In this document: positions 25,614 through 35,297 of the stretch, one piece after another
Numbering within the stretch: the stretch's first letter is position 1
Layout: every line of letters begins with the position of its first letter
Assembly (NCBI RefSeq): GCF_002934065.1
Contig: NZ_CP018049.1
Span: 804,501 to 868,500, forward strand
Reading direction: 5' to 3'
DNA: 64,000 nt
Origin: Pseudomonas orientalis
Lineage (GTDB): Bacteria; Pseudomonadota; Gammaproteobacteria; Pseudomonadales; Pseudomonadaceae
Program-made: the position numbers and the translations under genes
The notes under the pieces: model-generated
What the model saw: only the letters and a program-made list of their open reading frames with translations
Told to the model about the DNA's origin: nothing
Database searches by the model: none

Positions 25614-27338
25614 TTATAGGGTCTCGGATCCGGTCAGGCGCTTGATGGTGCTGCGCAGGATAGGGCTTTCGGGTTGTTCCTTGAGGAATTTTTCCCAGAT
25701 CTGTCGCGCTTCGCGTTGCTTGCCGTTGACCCACAACACTTCGCCCAGGTGAGCGGCGACTTCATGGTCGGGGAAGCGCTCCAGGGCCTGGCGCAGCAAG
25801 CGCTCGGCCTCGTCGAGGTTGCCCAGGCGATAATTGACCCAGCCCAGGCTGTCGAGCACGGCCGGGTCTTCCGGGTTGAGCTTGTGGGCCTGTTCGATCA
25901 GCGCCTTGGCTTCGGCGTAGCGCGTGGTGCGGTCGGACAAGGTGTACCCCAGGGCGTTGAGGGCCATGGCGTTGTCCGGGTCACGCTTGATGATCAGGCG
26001 CAGGTCTTTTTCCATCTGCGCCAGGTCATTGCGTTTTTCCGCCTGCATGGCGCGGGTATAGAGCAGGTTGAGGTCGTCGGGGTATTGCAGCAACGCTTGT
26101 TGCAACAATTTCCAGGCGCGTTCGCTCTGGTTGTTGGCCGACAGGGTCTCGGCCTGGATCAGGTACAACTGGATCGCGTAGTCCGGTTCGGCATCGCGGG
26201 CCGCGGCCAGGCGTTTCTCCGCTTCGTCGGTACGACCGTTGCTCATCAGGATGTCGGCCTGGCGCAACTGGGCCGGCAGGTAATCGTTGCCTGGGCCGAC
26301 CTGGGCGTATTCAAGCAGCGCCGCTTGCGGGTCGTTGCGCTCTTCAGCGATGCGGCCGAGATTCAGGTGCGCCGAATCCACATGGCTTTCGCGCGCCACC
26401 AGCTCTTCCAGATAGCCCTTGGCCTCGTCCCAGGCCTTGGCTTCCAGGCACACCAGTGCGAGGGAGTAGCGCAGCTCGTCGTCGTCCGGGTATTGCTGGA
26501 CCAGGTTGGCGAACTGCACTTTGGCGTCCTCCATGCGGTCCTGCTCAACCAGCATCCGCGCGTAAGTCAGGCGCAGGCGCTTGTCGTCCGGGTATTTCTT
26601 GATGCTTTTTTCCAGCAGCGGAATCGCTTCCTTGCCGCGGTTGAGGTTTTGCAACAGGCGTGCGCGCAGCAGGATCGGTGCGATCTCGCCTTCCTCCGGC
26701 GGGTTCTGCTCCAGCAGCTTGAGGGCGGCGTCGGCTTCATCGTCCTGTTGCAGCAACAGCGCTTTGCCGAAAATCAGCTGGCTGTTCTTCGGATGCTTTT
26801 GCAGCAGGCGGTCGAAACTCTTCATCAGGCCATTGCGCGTGTCCTGGTCGGTATCGGCAGCCGACAGCGCCAGGAAGTCGAAATGCGTGTCGCCCTTGCC
26901 CTGCAAGACTTTTTCCATGTAGACCATGGAGTCGTCATAGCGCCCGGCGCGTGCCAACTGCACGGCGGCTGCACGTTGAGCCTCCAGGTCGTCCGGGGCG
27001 TTTTTCGCCCAGATCAACGAGGCGTCCAGCGCAGCCTGGTCGGCCCCCAGGTACTCGGCGATGCGAAACGCGCGCTCCGAGATACCGGGGTCCTGGGTAT
27101 TGATGGCCTGGGTGACGTAGTTGTCCAGCGCAATATCGAAGCGATTACGCTGGCCGGCCAGTTCTGCGGTCAGCAGGCTGTAGACCGTTTCTTCGCTGAA
27201 CGAGGAATAAACCTTGGGCTTTTCAGGGACGGGGGAGCTGTCTTCCACCGGCTGCGCAGCGTCCGGCGCCACGGGGGCCATGGCCTGGCAGCCGCTGAGG
27301 AAGACAAAAGCAAGGAGCAACGCGGAAGATCTATTCAT
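25614..27338 (-). CDS. Tetratricopeptide-repeat lipoprotein
   Basis: The 574-residue protein has a signal peptide with lipobox FLSGC (about Cys17), so it is probably anchored in the outer membrane with the repeats in the periplasm. From about residue 90 to the end it is built of roughly a dozen TPR-like helix pairs (for example [20 protein letters not shown], then [18 protein letters not shown]). TPR proteins at this locus are conserved in Pseudomonas beside lolB (PA4667 in P. aeruginosa, from memory), but a precise function is not established. It is the first gene of the TPR-lolB-ispE-tRNA-prs string. Confidence 0.9.
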   Translation of the reverse strand: MNRSSALLLAFVFLSGCQAMAPVAPDAAQPVEDSSPVPEKPKVYSSFSEETVYSLLTAELAGQRNRFDIALDNYVTQAINTQDPGISERAFRIAEYLGADQAALDASLIWAKNAPDDLEAQRAAAVQLARAGRYDDSMVYMEKVLQGKGDTHFDFLALSAADTDQDTRNGLMKSFDRLLQKHPKNSQLIFGKALLLQQDDEADAALKLLEQNPPEEGEIAPILLRARLLQNLNRGKEAIPLLEKSIKKYPDDKRLRLTYARMLVEQDRMEDAKVQFANLVQQYPDDDELRYSLALVCLEAKAWDEAKGYLEELVARESHVDSAHLNLGRIAEERNDPQAALLEYAQVGPGNDYLPAQLRQADILMSNGRTDEAEKRLAAARDAEPDYAIQLYLIQAETLSANNQSERAWKLLQQALLQYPDDLNLLYTRAMQAEKRNDLAQMEKDLRLIIKRDPDNAMALNALGYTLSDRTTRYAEAKALIEQAHKLNPEDPAVLDSLGWVNYRLGNLDEAERLLRQALERFPDHEVAAHLGEVLWVNGKQREARQIWEKFLKEQPESPILRSTIKRLTGSETL

Positions 27339-27447
27339 ATAGGAAGAGGACGACTAACCTGCGGTCGGATCATCATGACACAAGCCTTCGGCCAAACATA
27401 ACCGGGGCACTCGGAATACGACTATTGCTGCCTTTTGCCTTTTTGCC

Positions 27448-27551
27448 TTTGTAGGAGCGAGCTTGCTCGCGAAAAACCTGAGAGCGCCGCTGAGCTCCAG
27501 GCTTTCCGCGTTATCGTTGACGATTTTCGCGAGCAAGCTCGCTCCTACAAA
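27448..27551. repeat. Paired inverted REP (REPIN-like), GAGCGAGCTTGCTCGCGAAAA type
   Basis: Two perfect 28-nt arms in inverted orientation (27448-27475 and 27524-27551), each itself containing a GAGC-palindrome, are separated by 48 bp. This class is widespread in Pseudomonas and differs from the GTGGGAGGGGG class elsewhere in the window. It fills the middle of the 319-bp gap between the divergent TPR gene and hemA, which otherwise should hold their promoters. Confidence 0.88.
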
Positions 27552-27657
27552 GTGGCATTGATAGGCATAAGGTATAGGGACAATAGACGACGGTGGTTGT
27601 TCTGGATCTTTCGAAGTAGGACAATTGTCGGCTTCCCGACATCATCAGCGATATTGA

Positions 27658-28947
27658 ATGGCCTTCCTCGCACTCGGTATTAACCACAAGACTGCCTCAG
27701 TAGACGTGCGCGAGCGCGTGGCGTTTACGCCGGAGCAGTTGGTTGAGGCCTTGCAGCAGCTCTGCCGGCTCACCGACAGTCGCGAAGCTGCGATCCTTTC
27801 GACCTGCAATCGCAGTGAGCTTTATATAGAGCAGGAGCATCTCTCGGCGGATGTCGTGCTGCGCTGGCTGGCCGATTATCACCATTTGGACCTCGACGAC
27901 CTGCGCGCCAGCGCTTATGTGCATGAAGAGGATGCGGCCGTTCGTCACATGATGCGCGTGGCGGCCGGTCTCGACTCACTGGTGTTGGGTGAGCCGCAGA
28001 TTCTGGGCCAGATGAAGTCAGCCTATGCTGTGGCCCGCGAGGCCGGCACCGTCGGCCCGCTGCTGGGGCGTCTGTTCCAGGCCACCTTCAATTCCGCCAA
28101 GCAAGTGCGCACCGACACGGCCATCGGCGAGAACCCGGTGTCCGTGGCGTTTGCCGCCGTCAGCCTGGCCAAGCAGATTTTCAGCGACTTGCAGCGCAGC
28201 CAGGCGCTGCTGATCGGTGCCGGCGAAACCATTACCCTGGTCGCCCGCCACCTGCATGAGCTGGGCGTGAAGCGTATCGTGGTGGCCAACCGCACGCTTG
28301 AGCGCGCGAGCATCCTCGCCGAGCAGTTCGGCGCGCATGCCGTGTTGCTGTCGGACATCCCGGCCGAACTGGTGCGCAGCGACATCGTCATCAGCTCCAC
28401 CGCCAGCCAGTTGCCGATTCTGGGCAAAGGCGCGGTCGAGAGCGCGTTGAAGCTGCGCAAGCACAAGCCGATCTTTATGGTGGATATTGCCGTTCCCCGG
28501 GATATCGAGCCTGAAGTCGGCGAGTTGGACGACGTTTACCTCTATAGCGTCGATGATTTGCACGAAGTGGTCGCCGAAAACCTCAAGAGTCGCCAGGGCG
28601 CTGCCCAGGCCGCCGAGGAAATGGTCAGCGTCGGCGCTGAGGATTTCATGGTGCGCCTGCGCGAGCTGGCGGCGGTGGATGTGCTCAAGGCGTATCGTCA
28701 GCAGGGCGAACGCCTGCGCGATGAGGAACTGATCAAGGCCCAGCGGCTGTTGGCCAATGGCAGCAGCGCCGAGGAGGTGCTGATGCAGCTGGCCCGTGGC
28801 CTGACCAACAAGCTGCTCCACGCGCCTAGCGTACAGTTGAAAAAGCTTACCGCCGAAGGCCGCCTCGATGCGCTGGCCATGGCCCAGGAACTCTTTGCCC
28901 TCGGTGAGGGCGCGTCAGATAGCTCTTCGGATAAAAAACCGCAATGA
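27658..28947 (+). CDS. hemA: Glutamyl-tRNA reductase
   Basis: The 429-residue enzyme makes glutamate-1-semialdehyde, the first committed step of tetrapyrrole synthesis. The N-terminus [15 protein letters not shown], the catalytic Cys in STCNRSELY (about residue 50) and the NADPH-binding [17 protein letters not shown] are present. It starts 106 bp after the REPIN and overlaps prfA (ATGA). Confidence 0.97.
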   Translation: MAFLALGINHKTASVDVRERVAFTPEQLVEALQQLCRLTDSREAAILSTCNRSELYIEQEHLSADVVLRWLADYHHLDLDDLRASAYVHEEDAAVRHMMRVAAGLDSLVLGEPQILGQMKSAYAVAREAGTVGPLLGRLFQATFNSAKQVRTDTAIGENPVSVAFAAVSLAKQIFSDLQRSQALLIGAGETITLVARHLHELGVKRIVVANRTLERASILAEQFGAHAVLLSDIPAELVRSDIVISSTASQLPILGKGAVESALKLRKHKPIFMVDIAVPRDIEPEVGELDDVYLYSVDDLHEVVAENLKSRQGAAQAAEEMVSVGAEDFMVRLRELAAVDVLKAYRQQGERLRDEELIKAQRLLANGSSAEEVLMQLARGLTNKLLHAPSVQLKKLTAEGRLDALAMAQELFALGEGASDSSSDKKPQ

Positions 28948-30026
28948 AAGCGTCACTGCTCAATAAACTGGACGTGCTCCAGGACCGTTTCGAAGAACTG
29001 ACCGCCTTGCTCGGCGATGGCGAGGTCATCTCCGATCAAAGCAAATTCCGCGCTTATTCCAAGGAATACGCCGAAGTTGAACCGGTCGTGACCACCTACA
29101 AAGACCTGCTGAAAGTGCAGGCCGACCTCGAGGGCGCCCAGGCGCTGCTCAAGGACAACGACCCGGACATGCGCGAAATGGCCGTGGAAGAAGTGCGCGA
29201 GGCCAAGGAAAAACTCGCCGAACTGGAAGGCGACCTGCAACGGATGTTGCTGCCCAAAGACCCTAACGATGGGCGCAACGTGTACCTCGAAATCCGCGCC
29301 GGCACCGGCGGCGACGAGGCGGCGATTTTCTCCGGCGACCTGTTTCGCATGTACTCGCGTTACGCCGAGCGTCGCGGCTGGCGTGTGGAAATCCTGTCCG
29401 AGAACGAAGGCGAGCACGGCGGCTATAAAGAAGTCATCGCGCGGGTTGAAGGCGATAATGTCTACGGCAAGCTCAAGTTCGAGTCCGGCGCGCACCGTGT
29501 GCAGCGCGTCCCGGCGACGGAGTCCCAAGGCCGTATCCACACGTCGGCCTGTACCGTGGCGGTGTTGCCCGAGCCGGACGAGCAGGAAGCGATCGAGATC
29601 AACCCGGCGGACTTGCGCGTTGACACCTACCGCTCGTCGGGCGCGGGCGGCCAGCACGTCAACAAGACCGACTCGGCGATCCGCATCACCCACTTGCCGT
29701 CGGGCATCGTGGTGGAATGCCAGGAAGAACGTTCCCAGCACAAGAACCGTGCGCGGGCGATGTCCTGGCTGTCGGCCAAGTTGAATGACCAGCAGACCAG
29801 CGCCGCCGCCAACGCGATTGCCAGCGAGCGCAAGCTGCTGGTGGGCTCGGGCGATCGCTCCGAACGCATCCGCACCTACAACTTTGCCCAGGGCCGGGTC
29901 ACCGACCATCGGGTCAACCTCACCCTGTATTCCCTGGATGAAATCCTGGCCGGTGGCGTGGATGCGGTGATCGAGCCGCTGCTCGCCGAATACCAGGCCG
30001 ATCAATTGGCGGCGATAGGTGAATAA
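28944..30026 (+). CDS. prfA: Peptide chain release factor 1
   Basis: The 360-residue RF1 ends translation at UAA and UAG. The GGQ motif is in [17 protein letters not shown] (about residues 228-240); the stop-recognition PxT-type loop [10 protein letters not shown] precedes it. hemA, prfA and prmC are translationally linked: hemA overlaps by 4 bp and the prmC ATG directly abuts the prfA stop. Confidence 0.97.
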   Translation: MKASLLNKLDVLQDRFEELTALLGDGEVISDQSKFRAYSKEYAEVEPVVTTYKDLLKVQADLEGAQALLKDNDPDMREMAVEEVREAKEKLAELEGDLQRMLLPKDPNDGRNVYLEIRAGTGGDEAAIFSGDLFRMYSRYAERRGWRVEILSENEGEHGGYKEVIARVEGDNVYGKLKFESGAHRVQRVPATESQGRIHTSACTVAVLPEPDEQEAIEINPADLRVDTYRSSGAGGQHVNKTDSAIRITHLPSGIVVECQEERSQHKNRARAMSWLSAKLNDQQTSAAANAIASERKLLVGSGDRSERIRTYNFAQGRVTDHRVNLTLYSLDEILAGGVDAVIEPLLAEYQADQLAAIGE

Positions 30027-30857
30027 ATGACCATCATTGCCAGCCTGTTGCGCGCCGCCGACCTGCCCGACTCGCCCTCCGCGCGCCTGGATGCCGAGCT
30101 GCTGCTGGCCGCTGCCCTGGGCAAGTCCCGCAGCTACTTGCACACCTGGCCGGAAAAGATCGTCAGCAGCGAGCACGCCCTGACGTTTGCCGATTATCTG
30201 CAACGCCGTCGCGGCGGTGAGCCGGTGGCCTATATCCTCGGCCAGCAAGGCTTCTGGAAGCTGGACCTGGAGGTGGCGCCCCACACGCTGATCCCGCGTC
30301 CGGATACCGAACTGCTGGTGGAGGCTGCCCTGGAATTGTTGCCGGGCATGCCTGCCAAGGTCTTGGACCTGGGCACCGGCAGCGGTGCCATCGCCCTGGC
30401 CCTGGCCAGTGAGCGTGCGATGTGGCAGGTCACGGCGGTCGACCGCGTGCTGGAGGCCGTGGCCCTGGCCGAGCGCAACCGCCAGCGGCTGCACCTCAAT
30501 AATGCGGTGGTGCTCAACAGCCATTGGTTCGATGCGCTGCAAGGCCATACCTATGACCTGATCATCAGCAACCCGCCGTATATCGCCGCCAACGACCCGC
30601 ACCTGGCCGCAGGCGACGTGCGCTTTGAGCCGGCCAGCGCACTGGTGGCCGGCCATGACGGGCTGGACGACCTGCGCCTGATCATCCAGCAGGCCCCGGC
30701 CCACTTGAATGCCGGCGGCCGTGTGTTGCTGGAACATGGCTACGACCAGGCCGCTGCCGTGCGTGACCTGTTGCTCAGTGAAGGCTTTGAACAGGTGCAC
30801 AGCCGTATCGACCTCGGCGGCCATGAACGTATCACCCTGGGACGCCGCCCGTGCTGA
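30027..30857 (+). CDS. prmC: Release-factor glutamine methyltransferase PrmC (HemK)
   Basis: The 276-residue SAM-dependent enzyme methylates the Gln of the GGQ motif of RF1 and RF2. The SAM loop VLDLGTGSGAIALAL and the catalytic NPPY (about residues 184-187, ISNPPYIAAND) are intact. Its place directly after prfA fits its substrate. The stop overlaps the next gene by 7 bp. Confidence 0.97.
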   Translation: MTIIASLLRAADLPDSPSARLDAELLLAAALGKSRSYLHTWPEKIVSSEHALTFADYLQRRRGGEPVAYILGQQGFWKLDLEVAPHTLIPRPDTELLVEAALELLPGMPAKVLDLGTGSGAIALALASERAMWQVTAVDRVLEAVALAERNRQRLHLNNAVVLNSHWFDALQGHTYDLIISNPPYIAANDPHLAAGDVRFEPASALVAGHDGLDDLRLIIQQAPAHLNAGGRVLLEHGYDQAAAVRDLLLSEGFEQVHSRIDLGGHERITLGRRPC

Positions 30858-31606
30858 GCGACCACGAGCTGTTGCGCTACAGCCGGCAGATCCTGTTGCA
30901 GCAGGTCGACATCGACGGCCAATTGCGCCTGAAAAACAGCCGCGCGTTGATCGTCGGCCTGGGAGGGCTGGGTGCGCCGGTCGCGCTGTACCTGGCCGCC
31001 GCCGGGGTCGGCGAGCTGCATCTGGCGGATTTCGACACAGTCGACCTGACCAACCTGCAACGCCAGATCATCCATGACACTGACAGCGTCGGGCAGACCA
31101 AGGTTGATTCGGCCCTGCGTCGGCTGAGCGCGATCAACCCCGAAGTCACGCTGGTCGCCCATCGCGCCGCGCTGGATGCCGAATCATTGGCCGCGGCCGT
31201 TGCAGCGGTGGATGTGGTACTCGATTGCAGCGACAATTTTTCCACCCGCGAAGCGGTCAATGCTGCCTGCGTTGTCGCCGGCAAACCGTTGGTCAGTGGC
31301 GCGGCGATTCGCCTTGAAGGGCAGTTGTCGGTCTTCGACCCACGGCGCCCCGAAAGCCCCTGCTACCACTGCTTGTACGGGCACGGCAGCGACACCGAAC
31401 TGACCTGCAGCGAAGCCGGCGTCGTCGGCCCGCTGGTGGGGCTGGTCGGCAGCCTGCAAGCGTTGGAAGCCTTGAAGCTGCTGGCCGGATTTGGCGAGCC
31501 GCTGGTGGGGCGCTTGTTGCTGATCGATGCGCTGACCACGCGGTTTCGTGAGTTGCGCGTCAAACGCGACCCGGCTTGCAGCGTGTGCGGGACGCACCAT
31601 GCTTAA
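30851..31606 (+). CDS. moeB: MoeB/ThiF-family adenylyltransferase
   Basis: The 251-residue E1-like enzyme adenylates the C-terminus of a small sulfur-carrier protein (MoaD in molybdopterin synthesis). It has the [19 protein letters not shown] nucleotide loop at about residue 37, [10 protein letters not shown], and two Cys pairs (CYHC and CSVC) for zinc. The start is a GTG overlapping prmC. MoeB and ThiF cannot be separated by eye; the prmC-moeB-murI order favours the Pseudomonas MoeB annotation. Confidence 0.88.
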   Translation: MLSDHELLRYSRQILLQQVDIDGQLRLKNSRALIVGLGGLGAPVALYLAAAGVGELHLADFDTVDLTNLQRQIIHDTDSVGQTKVDSALRRLSAINPEVTLVAHRAALDAESLAAAVAAVDVVLDCSDNFSTREAVNAACVVAGKPLVSGAAIRLEGQLSVFDPRRPESPCYHCLYGHGSDTELTCSEAGVVGPLVGLVGSLQALEALKLLAGFGEPLVGRLLLIDALTTRFRELRVKRDPACSVCGTHHA

Positions 31607-32393
31607 GGACGCGCCCATCGGTGTGTTCGATTCCGGGGTCGGCGGCTTGTCGGTACTGGACGAAATCCAGCAGTTATTGCCCCATGAGTCACTCTTGTAC
31701 GTGGCTGATTGCGGGCATATCCCCTATGGCGAGAAAACCCCGGTCTTCATCCGCGAGCGTTCGCGGCGGGTTGCCGAGTTTTTTCACCGGCAGGGCGCCA
31801 AGGCCTTCGTGATTGCCTGTAACACGGCGACGGTTGCCGCCGTTGCCGATTTGCGCCAGGACTACCCCGATTGGCCCTTGGTCGGCATGGAGCCTGCGGT
31901 AAAACCGGCGGCTGCCGCGACGCGCAGTGGCGTGGTCGGCGTGCTGGCCACCACCGGCACCCTGCAAAGTGCCAAGTTCGCCGCCTTGCTCGACCGCTTC
32001 GCCACTGACGTGCGGGTGATTACCCAACCCTGTCCGGGCCTGGTGGAGTTGATTGAAACCGGCGACCTGAACAGCCCGGCCCTGCGCCAGTTATTGCAGG
32101 GCTACGTCGAACCGCTGCTCAGCGCCGGTTGCGACACCATCATCCTCGGCTGCACCCACTATCCCTTCCTCAAACCACTGCTGGCGCAGATGCTCCCCGC
32201 GAGCATCATCCTGATCGACACCGGCGCCGCCGTCGCGCGCCAACTCAAGCGTCTACTGGGTGAGCGGGACTTGCTGGCCGGCTGTGCACCTCGCCCAGCG
32301 CAGTTCTGGACCAGCGGTGATGTCAGTCACCTCAGAAATATCCTACCGACACTTTGGAAATACCCTGGAGTTGTGCGAAGCTTCGCCTCGTGA
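31599..32393 (+). CDS. murI: Glutamate racemase
   Basis: The 264-residue enzyme supplies D-glutamate for peptidoglycan. [13 protein letters not shown] at the start, the catalytic Cys in ACNTATVAA (about residue 73) and the second Cys in LGCTHYPFL (about 183) are present. I chose the ATG at 31599, which overlaps the moeB end by 8 bp; the ATG at 31548 would add 17 unconserved residues. Confidence 0.96.
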   Translation: MLKDAPIGVFDSGVGGLSVLDEIQQLLPHESLLYVADCGHIPYGEKTPVFIRERSRRVAEFFHRQGAKAFVIACNTATVAAVADLRQDYPDWPLVGMEPAVKPAAAATRSGVVGVLATTGTLQSAKFAALLDRFATDVRVITQPCPGLVELIETGDLNSPALRQLLQGYVEPLLSAGCDTIILGCTHYPFLKPLLAQMLPASIILIDTGAAVARQLKRLLGERDLLAGCAPRPAQFWTSGDVSHLRNILPTLWKYPGVVRSFAS

Positions 32394-32492
32394 AAATTTC
32401 GTGAAATCTCGCTGAACTTCTGGCTCTACGCTGGCTTCTATTGCGAGATGGCCTGTAAATAATCAATAACTTCGTTCGCAAAGGTAGTTTCT

Positions 32493-33011
32493 ATGAAGCG
32501 CTTGTTCTGTATGGCTGCTATTGCGGCTGTGATGGTGGGACACTCTATTACCACCCAGGCCGCCGGCCTGGAGTTCGGGCTGGGCAGCACCAGCGATTCA
32601 ACGCTGACGTACCGTCTGGGCCTGACCTCCGATTGGGACAAAAGCTGGATGCAGAGCAATGTCGGTCGCCTGACGGGCTACTGGAGCGGCGCTTATACGT
32701 ATTGGGAAGGTGATGACCGTGCAGGCGCCAGCAGCCTGTCGTTCTCGCCGGTGTTCGTATATGAGTTTGCCGGGGAATCGGTCAAACCTTACATCGAGGC
32801 CGGGATCGGGGTAGCGTTGTTCTCCCGCACCAAGCTGGAAGACAACAACATCGGCCAGTCCTTCCAGTTCGAAGACCGCCTGGGTTTCGGCCTGCGGTTT
32901 GCCGGCGGGCATGAAGTGGGCATTCGTGCCACGCACTATTCCAACGCCGGTATCAGCAGCAATAACGATGGGGTAGAGAGCTACGCGCTGCACTACACCA
33001 TGCCGCTGTAA
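32493..33011 (+). CDS. pagL: PagL-like lipid A 3-O-deacylase (acyloxyacyl hydrolase)
   Basis: The 172-residue outer-membrane beta-barrel enzyme should remove the 3-linked acyl chain of lipid A. A signal peptide ends near TQAA (residues 20-24). The barrel is of alternating-residue type, and the last strands carry the PagL catalytic set HYSNAG (His148, Ser150) and Glu162 in NDGVESYALHY. After removal of 23 residues these become 125, 127 and 139, very close to H126, S128 and E140 of P. aeruginosa PagL. P. aeruginosa has pagL at the same place, after murI. Confidence 0.9.
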   Translation: MKRLFCMAAIAAVMVGHSITTQAAGLEFGLGSTSDSTLTYRLGLTSDWDKSWMQSNVGRLTGYWSGAYTYWEGDDRAGASSLSFSPVFVYEFAGESVKPYIEAGIGVALFSRTKLEDNNIGQSFQFEDRLGFGLRFAGGHEVGIRATHYSNAGISSNNDGVESYALHYTMPL

Positions 33012-33033
33012 CGTTCAAGAACACCGAAAAACC

Positions 33034-33143
33034 AATGTGGGAGGGGCGGTGCGACGATTCGACTTGCCCCCGATGGCGTTGTGTCAGTCACCTATAATTT
33101 GACTGACCCACCGCAATCGGGGGCAAGCCCCCTCCCACATTTG
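33034..33143. repeat. REP pair (REPIN) of the GTGGGAGGGG class, left arm enlarged
   Basis: The right arm is the standard form (ATCGGGGGCAAGCCCCCTCC). The left arm has the same ends, but about 16 extra bases (CGGTGCGACGATTCGA) sit at the hairpin apex between GTGGGAGGGG and CTTGCCCCCGAT. The element fills the gap between pagL and the convergent YkgJ-type gene. Confidence 0.85.
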
Positions 33144-33163
33144 GATCTCTACTCATTTGAGTA

Positions 33164-33469
33164 TCAGCGATACACCGTGGCAATGCCTGCACGCTCTTCA
33201 AGGCACTCCGGCGCCCCCATCTCGAACTCCCTGCATATCAACGGCCGAAGCTCATAGATCGTGCACATCATCGTGTCCCGGTCCAACGCCGCACACCAGC
33301 CATCATCCAGGCGCAGCATCACTTCGCCGCCCCAGTCATCGGTGTCGATATAGCGCGGCGGCACGCCGGTGTCGGTGATCAGCATCACTTCCAACTGGCA
33401 GCAGCAGGCCGCGCACGTCGAGCAGGTGACGGCAGGTTCAGTGATTTGGGTGTGAGGGATGTTGGTCAT
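33164..33469 (-). CDS. YkgJ-family Cys-rich protein (CxxCxxCC, putative metal binder)
   Basis: The 101-residue protein has an N-terminal CSTCAACC cluster (about residues 16-23) and further Cys at CAALD, CTIYELRPLICREFE and CLEE. This spacing defines the YkgJ/UPF0153 family, thought to bind zinc or iron through eight Cys. No signal peptide. Biological role unknown. It lies alone between two repeats, convergent with pagL. Confidence 0.88.
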   Translation of the reverse strand: MTNIPHTQITEPAVTCSTCAACCCQLEVMLITDTGVPPRYIDTDDWGGEVMLRLDDGWCAALDRDTMMCTIYELRPLICREFEMGAPECLEERAGIATVYR

Positions 33470-33476
33470 AGGCCGG

Positions 33477-33531
33477 CAGCTTCAAGCTTTAAGCGGCAAG
33501 CTGCAAGCAGAAGCCGACCGGCTTCATCTTT
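33477..33531. repeat. Short degenerate CAAGCTT/GCAAGC repeat
   Basis: The 55-bp gap between YkgJ and DUF2878 consists of imperfect copies of a 7-8-base unit (GCTTCAA, GCTTTAA, GCGGCAA, GCTGCAA), a low-complexity intergenic type common in Pseudomonas, plus a short GCCGACCGGC palindrome. Confidence 0.55.
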
Positions 33532-34033
33532 TAAGCGTTGTTGGAAGTTCGCCGCTCGTGGCTGCTGCTGCCAGCAGCGGGAAAACCACGGCCCAGAGTA
33601 CCGCCAGCCCGGCCATTGTCGGCCCCAGGCCATAGCCGAACTGCACGCCGGCCAGTTGGCTGCCGGCGTAATACGACAGCGGTCCGCCCACTGCGCCCAA
33701 CAGCGCGGCGCGCCACCAGGGGCGGGCGCTCCAGGCCAGGCAATGGCGCAAGGTGGTGGCCAGCAAGGCCCATAGCAGCATCAACCAGAAGGGAATCAGC
33801 GGCCCCGGCTCGCTGAAGTGGAAAACCCCGAGGGTGCGCAACAGCGTGTCGAGCAACGTGCCGGCGAGTGTCACGCCGATGATCAGCGCGCCTTCATCGG
33901 TCAATGAGCTGATCCACAGCAGATGGATGAGCAGTACCGCCAACCCTGCCAGCAACCACGGGCTGTCGCCGCCGAGCACAGAGGCAAACCAGCCGCATTG
34001 AAACAGCGCGGCGTTGGCCAGGGATTTAAGCAT
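33524..34033 (-). CDS. DUF2878 integral membrane protein
   Basis: The 169-residue protein has about five membrane helices (for example SPWLLAGLAVLLIHLLWI, LIPFWLMLLWALLATTL and the C-terminal MAGLAVLWAVVFPLLAAAA). DUF2878 proteins occur with cyclopropane synthase-like, DUF1365 and flavin oxidase genes in light- or singlet-oxygen-regulated clusters; no activity is known. The ATG at 34033 overlaps the preceding cfa-like stop by 8 bp; the longer frame from 34216 lies inside cfa. It is the last gene of the operon. Confidence 0.83.
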   Translation of the reverse strand: MLKSLANAALFQCGWFASVLGGDSPWLLAGLAVLLIHLLWISSLTDEGALIIGVTLAGTLLDTLLRTLGVFHFSEPGPLIPFWLMLLWALLATTLRHCLAWSARPWWRAALLGAVGGPLSYYAGSQLAGVQFGYGLGPTMAGLAVLWAVVFPLLAAAATSGELPTTLKR

Positions 34034-35297
34034 TAAAGCGCCCGAGCAACGGCGGGTTGATGGCTGCGGGCTTGGCCAGCAGCAACTGCGCGGTGCCGAT
34101 CGTACGCTCCATGAAGCCGCCTTCGCAGTAGCACAGGTAGAACTCCCACAAACGCAGGAAGTACTCGTCATAGCCAAGCTCCGCCAGGCGCCCATGGGCG
34201 CGGCGAAAGTTGTCATGCCACAGGCGCAGGGTGCGCGCGTAGTGCAGCCCGAAATCTTCCATGTGCAGCAGGTTCATGTCGGTGTCGCGGCAGACGATCT
34301 GCAGCATGTTCTGCACGCTGGGCAGGGCGCCGCCGGGAAAGATGTAGCGCTGGATAAAATCGACGCTGTTCCTGGCCTGCTCATAGCGTTGTTCGCGGAT
34401 GGTGATGGCTTGCAGCAGCATCAGGCCGTCGGGTTTGAGCAAGTGCGCGCACTGTTTGAAATACGTGGGCAGGAAGCGATGGCCCACCGCTTCTATCATT
34501 TCGATGGACACCAGCTTGTCGTACTTACCGGTCAGGTCGCGGTAGTCCTGCAGCAACAATGTCACCTGCTCTTGCAGGCCCGCCGCTTCGATGCGCTGCG
34601 CGGTGTAGGCGAACTGTTCCCTGGACAGGGTCGTGGTGGTGACCGTGCAACCGTAATGCTGCGCCGCATACAGCGCCATGCTGCCCCACCCGGTGCCGAT
34701 TTCCAGCAGATGGTCGGTAGGCTTGAGCGACAGTTTCTGGCAGATGCGTTCCAGCTTGTTCAGTTGCGCCTGTTCCAGGGTGTCGTCGGCGCTGAGAAAT
34801 TGCGCCGCCGAATACATCATGGTCGGGTCGAGAAACTCCTGAAACAGGTCGTTGCCCAGGTCGTAATGGGCTTCGATGTTTTTCCGCGAGCCCTTGCGTG
34901 TATTGCGGTTGAGCCAATGCAGGCCCTGGGTGAACGGCCGCGCCAGGCGGGCCAGGCCGCCCTCCATGGCATCGAGCACCTCCAGGTTGCTGACCATCAC
35001 ACGCACCACGGCGGTCAGGTCCGGGCTGCTCCAGTAGCCGTGGATAAACGCTTCGCCGGCACCGATCGAACCGTTGGCAGCCACCAGGCCCCACACCGCC
35101 GAGTCGAGGATCTGGATTTCCCCCAGCAGGTGCGCCTCCCGTGCGCCGAACACGTGTCGCTCGCCGTCCTCGACGATCACCAATTGGCCGTGGCGCAATT
35201 GGCCGAGTTGGCGCAACACGCCCTTGCGCAGCAGCGCAGCGGTCATGCCATTGACGTTCAGGCGATGGGTCTTGACCGATAAGCTAGGGGATTTCAT
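34026..35297 (-). CDS. cfa: Cyclopropane-fatty-acyl-phospholipid synthase-like SAM methyltransferase
   Basis: This 423-residue enzyme class adds a methylene or methyl group from SAM to unsaturated acyl chains in membrane phospholipids. It has the NRNTRKGSRKNIEAHYDLGN substrate region, MMYSAAQF, the SAM loop LEIGTGWGSMALYAA (about residue 190) and the EMIEAVG loop. The start at 35297 overlaps the DUF1365 stop by 14 bp. In this cluster type the enzyme may be a specialised paralogue (for example furan-fatty-acid type methyltransferase) rather than the housekeeping Cfa. Confidence 0.92.
   Translation of the reverse strand: MKSPSLSVKTHRLNVNGMTAALLRKGVLRQLGQLRHGQLVIVEDGERHVFGAREAHLLGEIQILDSAVWGLVAANGSIGAGEAFIHGYWSSPDLTAVVRVMVSNLEVLDAMEGGLARLARPFTQGLHWLNRNTRKGSRKNIEAHYDLGNDLFQEFLDPTMMYSAAQFLSADDTLEQAQLNKLERICQKLSLKPTDHLLEIGTGWGSMALYAAQHYGCTVTTTTLSREQFAYTAQRIEAAGLQEQVTLLLQDYRDLTGKYDKLVSIEMIEAVGHRFLPTYFKQCAHLLKPDGLMLLQAITIREQRYEQARNSVDFIQRYIFPGGALPSVQNMLQIVCRDTDMNLLHMEDFGLHYARTLRLWHDNFRRAHGRLAELGYDEYFLRLWEFYLCYCEGGFMERTIGTAQLLLAKPAAINPPLLGRFNA

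Noticed and set aside
25674..27401. 575-codon open frame on the plus strand opposite the TPR lipoprotein gene
   Set aside because: It is a by-product of high-GC codon use; the minus-strand TPR protein has clear repeats and a lipobox, and the plus frame has no recognisable domain.
28953..30824. 623-codon open frame on the minus strand opposite prfA/prmC
   Set aside because: prfA (GGQ) and prmC (NPPY) are certain on the plus strand; the antisense frame is His/Gln/Arg-rich shadow sequence.
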